A stretch of 57,284 bases of DNA from Alphaproteobacteria bacterium (GTDB lineage: Bacteria > Pseudomonadota > Alphaproteobacteria > Micavibrionales > Micavibrionaceae). The stretch spans positions 18,947-76,230 of the forward strand of contig NVTV01000006.1 in the NCBI GenBank assembly GCA_002401695.1, read 5' to 3'. Position numbers and translations under genes: made by a program. Under the pieces are notes generated by a model. The model was not told where the DNA came from and ran no database searches. It worked only from the letters and a program-made list of their open reading frames with translations. Below, one piece after another: positions 9,107 through 17,172 of this stretch (the stretch's first letter is position 1; each line of letters opens with the position of its first letter).

Positions 9107-9173
9107 TAATCGGAATATTGTCACATAAAATTTGGAAAAATTTAATGTGTTAAACTCGTGTGATATTTTGGTT

Positions 9174-10058
9174 CTATTGAATTAAAATTTCGCGGATTAA
9201 TTGGATGAGCTTATTGCCTCGCCAATTTTTCCGGTAAATTAGACCGAAAGAATAATTGATGGTTGGGCTGAAGGGGCGCGTAACCATGTTTTTATGGCCG
9301 AGGTCTTCTGATGTGATGGGGTTTATGACGCTCACCCCAACATTGTTACCAACTAGTGAACATATGCCGGCGATGTTAGCTTCCGTTTTTCCTGTGATTT
9401 TAATGCGTTTTTCCGTTATGAGACGAAGGAGTTGGTCTGCGGCTATATTTGGCTGATTGGGGATGATCAGATGTTGATTTGATAGATCTTGTAAATCTAT
9501 TTTTTGTTGCTTTGCAAGAGGGTGCTTTTTGTTGAGTATGCATACGGCTTCTGTTTTTATAATAGTATCTACCTGAAGCTGATCGCTTGATGTGGGTAGT
9601 GTAATAAATCCCACATCAAACAATCCTGACTCTACGGAACGCACAACATCATTCGTGGACATAATATCAAAATAGATATTTAATTTAGGGTTATGCTTTA
9701 GAACTTTGGAGATTAATTTCGGAACATAACCAAAGGCCAGACCCGGAATAGTGGCGATACGTACCCGTGATGCGCCGAACTCTTTTAAGGCTAGAATACT
9801 GTGCTTGACCTCGTCAAGGATGAACATTAACCCCAGAATTTCTTTATATAATTCTTCGGCTTCGGGCGTCGAAATAAGCCTATTCTTTTCACGGATAAAT
9901 AAAGGAATTCCCAAATTTTCTTCCAGTATGCCTAATGATCGGCTAACGCCAGACTGGGTTATTCCTAAGGCTTTTGCTGTTTTAGTGGCCGTTCCATTTT
10001 CATATAGTGTTTTAAATACAGTTAATGATTTCAGGGAATTTAAGTTGATTTCAGGCAT
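9174..10058 (-). CDS. LysR-family transcriptional regulator
   Basis: This 294-residue protein begins with a classic LysR helix-turn-helix (about residues 5-62: LKSLTVFKTLYENGTATKTA, then GITQSGVSRSL, then LGIPLFIRE). A periplasmic-binding-like effector domain follows (about 90-290). It is divergent from the transporter gene at 10238 with about 180 bp between them, the usual layout for a LysR controlling its neighbour. Control of the transporter, CoA-transferase, M20, thiolase and aminotransferase run is a likely inference. The effector cannot be told from the sequence. Confidence 0.92.
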   Translation of the reverse strand: MPEINLNSLKSLTVFKTLYENGTATKTAKALGITQSGVSRSLGILEENLGIPLFIREKNRLISTPEAEELYKEILGLMFILDEVKHSILALKEFGASRVRIATIPGLAFGYVPKLISKVLKHNPKLNIYFDIMSTNDVVRSVESGLFDVGFITLPTSSDQLQVDTIIKTEAVCILNKKHPLAKQQKIDLQDLSNQHLIIPNQPNIAADQLLRLITEKRIKITGKTEANIAGICSLVGNNVGVSVINPITSEDLGHKNMVTRPFSPTINYSFGLIYRKNWRGNKLIQLIREILIQ

Positions 10059-10237
10059 GACTATTCCTCATCTTATTAGTATTTTTAATCATATATTGTC
10101 AATGTCGGATTTGAAAGCATATAATGCGAATAGGCGAGATGAACAAAGATTTGGGCGAATTCTAATGTTGCTTGAGATCTTCGCGAAAGACTTAGGGTAA
10201 TCGTGATGAGGTCTTCGCATAGTATAGGGATGAATGA

Positions 10238-11680
10238 ATGAAAATACGGTCTAGTGAAAAACGCATGGGATTTGCCAGTGCCGCCGGCGTGATGCTTTTT
10301 TTAGTGGCGGCTATATCCGTGCAGGTATTTGTATTGAATAGTACGGGAACCACGCAAATCACGCTTATTCTGGTAACGGCTGTGGCGGGGATCACCGCCA
10401 TGTTGAATGGGTATAGTTGGCATGATGTGCAAAAAGGAATCTTGCATGGGTGTAGTATTGCCATGCTGCCCATGTTGATATTGATGCTTGTCGGTGTGCT
10501 AATTGCCACATGGATTGCAGCAGGAACAATACCGTTTTTGATTTATTACGGTGTATTGCTGTTAACGCCCGCTTATTTTTTATTCACCTCATGTCTGATA
10601 TGTTGTTTTGGTTCGTTAGCAACGGGTAGCTCATGGACGACTGCGGCAACATTTGGTGTGGGGTTCATGGGCGTGGGCTTGGGACTTGGAGTGCCGCCTG
10701 AAATTACGGCGGGGGCGGTGATTTCTGGATCGATATTTGGCGATAAAATGTCGCCTCTTTCGGATTCTACAAATTTGGCGTCGGGTGTGGCCCAAGCGGA
10801 CCTGTTTGATCATATCAGAAGTATGACCTATTCCACAGGGCCAGCGATTTTGCTGACGCTCGTCATCTTTTTTATATGGGGGTTTGCCTTCAGTAATAAT
10901 GCGATTGTGGATGATAGCAAAATCACACAAATATTAGAGGGAATAAAGGGCAATTATTCACTTAATATTGTGACTTTATTGCCGCCGTTATTAGTCATTG
11001 TTCTTGCGATGAAGCGCCTTGGTGGTTTGGCCGTCATGGTGATCGCCTCCGTATCAGCCCTCCTCATTGCCATTTTCCTTCAAGGTGAAACCGTTTCAGA
11101 CATGCTCACTTATATGAACTTTGGATATGTTTCTGATATTGGTGTTGCCGAGGTGGATAAGTTACTATCTGGCGGTGGGCTGCAGAATATGATGTGGACG
11201 GTATCGCTTGGTTTTACGGGGCTTTCAATGGGCGGGGTGATGGAAAAAACCAAAATGCTCGAGGTGATATTACAAAGAATGAAAAGATTGGTGCATTCCG
11301 TTGCGGGTCTTGTCACCACTCATGTGATTTCGTCAATTATCATCAATATATTTACGGCCAGTCAATTCATGGCAATTATCATACCAACACGTATGCTGGT
11401 GCCCGTTTACAAAGATAAAAAATTGCTGCCGCAGGTCTGCTCCAGAGTGAGCGAAGATTCTGCTACGGTGACATCGCCATTGATCCCATGGGGCCTAGGT
11501 GGGGTTTATTATTCGTCCGTATTGGGGGTCGCGACGATGGATTATCTTCCCTATACATTTTTTGCCATTTTAGCACCAATTATGACGTTATTGCTGGCCT
11601 ATACAAATAATTTCATGTTTAGGGAAGGTGATATCACTACCGCCAAAACCTATGCGGATAAGCCACAGACAGAGGCTTAA
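10238..11680 (+). CDS. NhaC-family Na+/H+ antiporter-like transporter
   Basis: This 480-residue inner-membrane protein has about 11-12 hydrophobic segments. The family-typical GSSWTTAATFGVGFMG is followed by SGSIFGDKMSPLSDSTNLAS, the core of NhaC-type carriers. NhaC relatives include Na+/H+ antiporters and sodium-coupled carriers of organic anions and amino acids. Its position at the head of a catabolic operon suggests substrate or sodium-linked organic-acid transport rather than pH homeostasis (inference). The start at 10238 has GGGA about 8 bp upstream. Confidence 0.85.
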   Translation: MKIRSSEKRMGFASAAGVMLFLVAAISVQVFVLNSTGTTQITLILVTAVAGITAMLNGYSWHDVQKGILHGCSIAMLPMLILMLVGVLIATWIAAGTIPFLIYYGVLLLTPAYFLFTSCLICCFGSLATGSSWTTAATFGVGFMGVGLGLGVPPEITAGAVISGSIFGDKMSPLSDSTNLASGVAQADLFDHIRSMTYSTGPAILLTLVIFFIWGFAFSNNAIVDDSKITQILEGIKGNYSLNIVTLLPPLLVIVLAMKRLGGLAVMVIASVSALLIAIFLQGETVSDMLTYMNFGYVSDIGVAEVDKLLSGGGLQNMMWTVSLGFTGLSMGGVMEKTKMLEVILQRMKRLVHSVAGLVTTHVISSIIINIFTASQFMAIIIPTRMLVPVYKDKKLLPQVCSRVSEDSATVTSPLIPWGLGGVYYSSVLGVATMDYLPYTFFAILAPIMTLLLAYTNNFMFREGDITTAKTYADKPQTEA

Positions 11681-11710
11681 TTTTTTTCTATTATTGGAGT
11701 TTACTAGTCG

Positions 11711-12406
11711 ATGAATAAACAACAGGGAATAGAAGAGGCAATAGCCCAAATTCCACATGGAGCCGTGATAATGGTTGGGGGGTTTGGCTCTCCTGGTACG
11801 CCTTTTTCGCTCATAAATGAGCTATTGAGACAGGGTCAAAAGAATTTAACCTTGATCAAAAATGATGCCAATGAAAAATCAGTGGGTATCAGCAAATTGA
11901 TCGAAAATGGACAGGTTAGTAAACTCATCACAACACATATTGGTCTTAATAAGGGTGTGATCGAGATGATGAATTCGGGCACCCTCGACGTGGAATTTCA
12001 TCCGCAGGGTATCCTTGCGGAGAAGATACGGATCGCGGGTTCAGGTTGTTTTGGCTTTCTTTCTGATATTGGACTGGATAGTGAAATTACAAATTCTTCT
12101 CAATTGATTGAGTGGCAGGGGAAAACACTAAAGGTTGAATCCGCATTGGGGGCGCAATATGCGTTGATCCATGCAGAGCGTGCAGATCCTTATGGCAATT
12201 TGGTCTATAGCTCAAGCGCCATGAATTTTTGCCCCCTTATGGCCATGGCGGCCGACCATGTTATTGCGGAAACGCCCCATGTAGAGAGGATTGGTGATTT
12301 GATGCCAGAAAGTATCCATACGCCTTGTGTCTTTGTTTCTGCGATTGTACATCTTGATACTCTGACCAAAGAATATGATGTGATGGAGGCTCGTTTTGGA
12401 TATTGA
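11711..12406 (+). CDS. 3-oxoacid CoA-transferase, subunit A
   Basis: This 231-residue alpha subunit has the CoA-binding motif VGGFGSPGTP (about 23-32) and the typical IRIAGSGCFGFLSDIGLD region. With the beta subunit encoded next, it moves CoA from succinyl-CoA or acetyl-CoA to a 3-oxo acid (ScoA/AtoD/PcaI-type family). GGAG lies 11 bp before the ATG. Its 3' end overlaps the start of subunit B by 11 bp, so the two are coupled. The exact acid cannot be read from sequence. Confidence 0.9.
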   Translation: MNKQQGIEEAIAQIPHGAVIMVGGFGSPGTPFSLINELLRQGQKNLTLIKNDANEKSVGISKLIENGQVSKLITTHIGLNKGVIEMMNSGTLDVEFHPQGILAEKIRIAGSGCFGFLSDIGLDSEITNSSQLIEWQGKTLKVESALGAQYALIHAERADPYGNLVYSSSAMNFCPLMAMAADHVIAETPHVERIGDLMPESIHTPCVFVSAIVHLDTLTKEYDVMEARFGY

Positions 12407-13040
12407 TAAAATCGCTAAGCGCGCGTCTCAAGAAATCAGAGCGGGCCAAGTTATAAATCTGGGTATTGGCCTTCCGACCATGGTAATGGAATATCTGCCA
12501 GATGATTTGGAGGTTTTAATACATTCTGAAAACGGTGTTTTAGGAACTTGGAAAAAGACGCCGCGTGAATTGGCGCGACCCCAGTTGATAGATGCAGGAG
12601 GTAATTATATTACCATGCGGGACGGGGGCAGCATTTTTGATAGTGCGGTTTCATTTGCCATTATTCGAAGGGCAAAATTAGATCTGTCCATAATGGGCGC
12701 TTTTGAAGTGGATCAGCAGGGCAATCTTGCGAACTGGAAAATTCCGGGACGCTTTTCCCCTGGTATTGGCGGGGCGATGGAATTGGCCCAGAAAACTACC
12801 AAGGTTATTGTCCTTTGCACTCATAATGATAAATATGGCAAGCCGAAAATTCTTAGAAACTGCACATTACCCTTGACGGGGGCGCATTGCGTATCACGTA
12901 TCATAACGGATAAAGCGGTTATGGACGTTAGCAAGGACGGGCTCATATTGCGTGAGATGTCATCGAATATGGAATTAATAGACTTGATTAGCCAAACGGA
13001 GGCTGACCTTATTATTCCTAATAATATGGAGCGTTTTTGA
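12396..13040 (+). CDS. 3-oxoacid CoA-transferase, subunit B
   Basis: This 214-residue beta subunit carries the catalytic glutamate in HSENGVLG (Glu45) that forms the CoA-thioester intermediate, and GGAMELAQKTTKVIV farther on, as in ScoB/AtoA/PcaJ. The start codon is TTG at 12396, inside the end of subunit A. A strong GGAGG at 12385-12389, 6 bp upstream, supports it, and no better in-frame ATG is available near the conserved N-terminus. The stop overlaps the next gene as TGATG. Confidence 0.9.
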   Translation: MDIDKIAKRASQEIRAGQVINLGIGLPTMVMEYLPDDLEVLIHSENGVLGTWKKTPRELARPQLIDAGGNYITMRDGGSIFDSAVSFAIIRRAKLDLSIMGAFEVDQQGNLANWKIPGRFSPGIGGAMELAQKTTKVIVLCTHNDKYGKPKILRNCTLPLTGAHCVSRIITDKAVMDVSKDGLILREMSSNMELIDLISQTEADLIIPNNMERF

Positions 13041-14311
13041 TGACCACAGATATTGAAGACCGGATCTTAAAAAGTTGCGATGAGATTTTCCCGCAGGTCA
13101 TTGATTTTACCAAGGAAATGGTAAAGCAATATAGCGTTCTTAATCAGGAACAAGGCGTGTTGGACGTGGTTGAACGTCACATGAAAGAACTAGACCTGCC
13201 AGTTGTTCGAGTGCCTATAGAACAGGATAGACTATCCGGCCACCCGCTGTTCGCACCCGTCGACTGGGGGTATGATAAGAAGTATAACCTTGTTTCTCCA
13301 CTTAATCCAGGCAGCCAGGGTAAGACTTTAGTGTTGAATGGGCATTTGGATGTGGTTGCTGCATCGCCGTTTGATATGTGGACGCAGGCACCTAATGATC
13401 CTTGGATTAAAGATGGTTGGCTCTATGGCCGTGGGGCAGGGGACATGCAGTCGGGCGTTGCGGCAATGATATATGCGGTGCATGCCTTGAAACATGCGGG
13501 CTATGAGATCAAATCGCCCTTAACTGTGCAGACGGTCGTAGAGGAAGAATGTACTGGCAACGGCGCACTTGCTTGTCTTGACCGTGGGTACGGCGGTGAT
13601 TTTGTTTTGATTCCTGAACCCTTTGGGCCGCAAATCTATACGGGTCAGTTGGGGGTTCTCTGGTTCAAGGTTACTTGTCGCGGCATCCCCGTGCATGTTT
13701 TAGATACCTCCGCAGGCATGAATGCCATTGAAAAATTGCAATTGCTGATCCCATTCCTGAAGGATTTGGAGGGGGAGTTGAATGACAAATATCGCGTGCC
13801 GCCTTATGATCAATATGATCATCCTTTTAACTTGAACATTGGTAAGTTTAAGGGCGGGAATTGGGCATCGAGTGTCCCTGCGCATGCGGAAATGGAGGCC
13901 CGTATAGGTTTTCCCGTCGGCATGACAGCAAATGAGATCATGCAGTTGGTAAGCGACCGTATAGAATTGGCGGCAAAGCAGTTCCCGGTCTTCGCGGACA
14001 ATATGCCGAAACTGCGCTTTCATGGATTTAGGTCCGAGGGACATATGGTGGATTTGAAGAATCCAGGCATTAAGTTGTTGTCGGATTGCCATCATAGCCT
14101 GACAAATCAAGAGCCAGAGCATTATTTGTCCACCTGCACTACCGACTTACGTGCTTTCCATTTCTATAGCAAAACGGGGGGAACCTGTTACGGGCCTGTG
14201 GCCAGAAATATTCATGGTATCGATGAAAGTGTCGATATTGAATCTATTCGTCAGACCTTAAAAACCTATGCGCTGTTCATCAGCCGTTGGTGTGAGATTA
14301 AAGAAAAATGA
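13040..14311 (+). CDS. M20-family metallo-amidohydrolase (ArgE/DapE/ACY1-like)
   Basis: This roughly 423-residue zinc enzyme has the M20 ligands in LNGHLDVV (His about 102), GRGAGDMQSG (bridging Asp about 135) and the catalytic pair in TVVEEECTGNG. A dimerisation domain follows (about 190-310). The family removes N-acyl groups from amino acids or cleaves dipeptides. The ATG at 13040 overlaps the previous stop (TGATG), with GGAG upstream; a TTG one codon earlier is unnecessary. In this operon it probably frees the amino compound used by the transaminase (inference). The stop overlaps the thiolase start. Confidence 0.87.
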   Translation: MTTDIEDRILKSCDEIFPQVIDFTKEMVKQYSVLNQEQGVLDVVERHMKELDLPVVRVPIEQDRLSGHPLFAPVDWGYDKKYNLVSPLNPGSQGKTLVLNGHLDVVAASPFDMWTQAPNDPWIKDGWLYGRGAGDMQSGVAAMIYAVHALKHAGYEIKSPLTVQTVVEEECTGNGALACLDRGYGGDFVLIPEPFGPQIYTGQLGVLWFKVTCRGIPVHVLDTSAGMNAIEKLQLLIPFLKDLEGELNDKYRVPPYDQYDHPFNLNIGKFKGGNWASSVPAHAEMEARIGFPVGMTANEIMQLVSDRIELAAKQFPVFADNMPKLRFHGFRSEGHMVDLKNPGIKLLSDCHHSLTNQEPEHYLSTCTTDLRAFHFYSKTGGTCYGPVARNIHGIDESVDIESIRQTLKTYALFISRWCEIKEK

Positions 14312-15480
14312 AACCTGTATATCTTGTCGATTATGGGCGGTCTGCTTTTACGCGGGCGCACCCTTTCAAGCCAGAAGTAGATCTTTTTGCGGATATTCGC
14401 GGCGATCAATTGCTGGCGAAACTTATTGATAATATTTTGGCCAAAGCCAGTTATGGCCCCGCGGAAGTTGAAGACATTACCGTGGGCTGTGCCTTGCCCG
14501 TAAAGGAACAATGGAATTTTGGAGGTCGTTACCCAATTTACCTATCCACTTTAGGCGAGCAATGTAGTAGCCGTTCCATCGACCAGCAATGTGGTTCTGG
14601 ATTATCCGCAATAGGATATGAAGCCTTGAAAATTGCATCTGGTGCGGTTGATATCGCCATGGCAGGCGGCTATGAACATATGACGAGGGTGCCGATGGGT
14701 CCGACCTTGTTTAAGGAGGGCATCCTGACGGTGCCTGAAATATCAGAAGATGACTATGATGTTGCCGTTGTGATGAATATGGGTTTGACTGCTGAAAATC
14801 TCGCGCAGAAGGCTAATATTGGGCGGACAGAAATGGATGATTTTGCCTGTAGCTCACACCAAAAGGCCACCGCCGCAAAAGATACAGGTTTTTTTGATCA
14901 GGAAATTGTGCCATTGGAAAATAATGCGGGCCTTATGGTCGAAAAAGATGCTTGCGTTCGTGCGGAAACAACCTATGAGAAGCTGTCTCAATTGAGGTCT
15001 GTATTTAAAGAAGGTGGCTTGGTGACAGCAGGTAATAGCTCCCCTCTTACTACTGGCGCGGCACTTTGTGTCCTTATGTCTGAAGAGGCTATGGCACGCA
15101 CGGGAAAAAAGCCTTTGGCGCGGATTGTGGCTTGCGCTGATCATGGGACAAAGCCAGAATTAATGGGGCAGGGCGTTGTTCCTGCGGTTGAGAAAGCCTT
15201 GCGTATGGCTGACCTTGCCGTGGACCAAATAGGCTATTGGGAAATTAATGAAGCCTTCAGTGTGGTTCCGCTTTATGCCATGAAAACCCTTGGTATTGAT
15301 GAAGGTCTTGTTAATGTGAATGGCGGTGCACTTGCCATAGGGCACCCCATGGGGGCTAGTGGTATTCGATTGGCGGGCACATTGGCGCATATTTTAAGGC
15401 AAGAAAATGGTCGTTACGGCTGCGCCACTGCTTGTATCGGTGGGGGACAGGGTATAGCATTAATTATTGAACGGTTATAA
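14308..15480 (+). CDS. thiolase (acetyl-CoA acyltransferase family)
   Basis: This 390-residue thiolase has the nucleophilic Cys in DQQCGSG (Cys95), the NEAF motif, the GHP histidine in GGALAIGHPMGASG and the second Cys in CIGGGQG. It performs thiolytic cleavage of a 3-oxoacyl-CoA to acetyl-CoA plus a shortened acyl-CoA, matching the CoA-transferase just upstream. It overlaps the M20 gene by 4 bp. Degradative use is inferred from context; acetoacetyl-CoA or 3-oxoadipyl-CoA are both possible substrates. Confidence 0.92.
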   Translation: MKPVYLVDYGRSAFTRAHPFKPEVDLFADIRGDQLLAKLIDNILAKASYGPAEVEDITVGCALPVKEQWNFGGRYPIYLSTLGEQCSSRSIDQQCGSGLSAIGYEALKIASGAVDIAMAGGYEHMTRVPMGPTLFKEGILTVPEISEDDYDVAVVMNMGLTAENLAQKANIGRTEMDDFACSSHQKATAAKDTGFFDQEIVPLENNAGLMVEKDACVRAETTYEKLSQLRSVFKEGGLVTAGNSSPLTTGAALCVLMSEEAMARTGKKPLARIVACADHGTKPELMGQGVVPAVEKALRMADLAVDQIGYWEINEAFSVVPLYAMKTLGIDEGLVNVNGGALAIGHPMGASGIRLAGTLAHILRQENGRYGCATACIGGGQGIALIIERL

Positions 15481-15489
15481 TGAGTTTAA

Positions 15490-16899
15490 ATGATGAGTAT
15501 CAAAAATAATAGCAAGCCATACCAAGATAGCCAACTTACTCAAATAGAATTTGGCGGTGCGCAAGATGTATTCTATTCATGGTCGAATGATCAGCGGCCT
15601 ATGATTGTTAAAGGCGAAGGCATTTATTTATGGGATGAACAGGGAAATAAATATCTTGATGCTTCCTCTGGACCCGTGACCTGCAATATTGGTCATAGTA
15701 ATCCCAATGTCTTAAGGGCCATGCAGCAGCAGGCTCAAGAATTAACTTTTTCCTTTGCGTCAAGCTCTCGAAATCTTCCCAATATAGATTTGGCAAAGAA
15801 GCTGACTGAATTAGCGGGAGAGGGGTTTGAGAGGGCATTATTTGTCTCTGGCGGTTCTGAGGCTGTGGATATGGCTATTAAATTTTGCCGTCAATATCGT
15901 TATGCAACAGGAGAGAAAAAAAGAAATAAACTTATCAGCTGCCTGCCGTCATATCATGGTATGACTCTAGGGGCCTTGGCCGTTAGCGGGGACCCTGTCT
16001 TTGCCGAAGTTTTCGGAGAAATGATATCCATGGCACATAAGATTCCCGCTATGATGAGTTATCATAGGCCTGATAATCAAAGTGAGGAAGAATACAGCCT
16101 TCAGTGCGCCAAATATTTAGAAGAAAAAATCATTGAAGTAGGAGAGGATTCAGTCCTTGCCTTTATCATTGAACCCGTTGGCGGCTCCTCATCGGGAGCC
16201 ATAGCCCCGCCTGAATTATATTTCAATGAAATCCGCCGTATCTGCGATAACTATGGTGTCTTTCTCATCTATGATGAAGTGATGAGCGGCACGGGGCGTA
16301 CGGGCGAATTCTTGACAAGCCACCTCTGGCCTGATGCACGGCCAGATATCACTGTTCTGGCAAAGGGTTTGGGCGCGGGATACGCTCACTTGGGTGCTAT
16401 GCTAGCCCCAGCGGCTCTGGTGGATGAGCTTTCAGAGCTGACGGGTTTTAACTATGCACATACCTATAATGCAAGTCCGCTGTCTTGTGCTGTTGGCTCT
16501 GCGGTTCTTAATGAAATAACGCAGAATGGCTTGTTGGAAAATACCCGCAACATGGGCCTTTATCTTCGTGATAAATTAGGCGAACTACAGAATAAATTTA
16601 CCATTATAGGCGATGTTCGCGGTAGAGGATTATTATTAGCCATTGAACTTGTTGCCTCTCATAGCCCCCGAAAGTATTTGCCCCTTGATATTGAAGCTAT
16701 TGAAAGGTTTAAAAAATTGGCCCAACTGGAGGGTTTGTTGATTTATGGTCGGAGAAGCAATGGCGGTATTTACGGCGAACCTCTATTAATTGCCCCGCCA
16801 CTAAATGTGACAATAGAAGAGCTAGATCTTATAATAGAAGGATTAGCTAAAACCATTGGGATATTTGAGGCCGAGCTAAGGACTAATGGTATAATTTAA
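15490..16899 (+). CDS. class III PLP aminotransferase (omega/beta-transaminase type)
   Basis: This 469-residue fold-type I enzyme has the PLP-binding Asp in IYDEVMSGTGRTGEF, the Schiff-base Lys in VLAKGLGAGY and the Gly-rich FVSGGSEAVD cofactor loop. The class uses amino donors with a distal or beta amino group. It is the last gene of the operon, 9 bp after the thiolase stop, where it may convert a beta-amino acid to the 3-oxo acid taken by the CoA-transferase. ATG at 15490 or 15493 could be used; no strong ribosome-binding site is seen. Confidence 0.88.
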   Translation: MMSIKNNSKPYQDSQLTQIEFGGAQDVFYSWSNDQRPMIVKGEGIYLWDEQGNKYLDASSGPVTCNIGHSNPNVLRAMQQQAQELTFSFASSSRNLPNIDLAKKLTELAGEGFERALFVSGGSEAVDMAIKFCRQYRYATGEKKRNKLISCLPSYHGMTLGALAVSGDPVFAEVFGEMISMAHKIPAMMSYHRPDNQSEEEYSLQCAKYLEEKIIEVGEDSVLAFIIEPVGGSSSGAIAPPELYFNEIRRICDNYGVFLIYDEVMSGTGRTGEFLTSHLWPDARPDITVLAKGLGAGYAHLGAMLAPAALVDELSELTGFNYAHTYNASPLSCAVGSAVLNEITQNGLLENTRNMGLYLRDKLGELQNKFTIIGDVRGRGLLLAIELVASHSPRKYLPLDIEAIERFKKLAQLEGLLIYGRRSNGGIYGEPLLIAPPLNVTIEELDLIIEGLAKTIGIFEAELRTNGII

Positions 16900-17172
16900 T
16901 ATTTTCATCGGCTCATATCTAGGTATATATTCCCGATAAATCAAGAAATTAACAGGCAGTTGTCAATATTATATTGGGAGCTGCTTGTTCATTTTTAAGA
17001 TTGATCTTCTATGACTTTTTGTCATTAATTAATGAAATAAGGTCATGTATTGTAATGATATGAGACTTGGCCGTATAATAGTTAAGTTTCCTAAAGAACG
17101 TCGAAAGAAGACGATATTGGGAATGCCTTAAATCAAAATGAATAGTTAATTATAATATATAGGTGAAAAATA

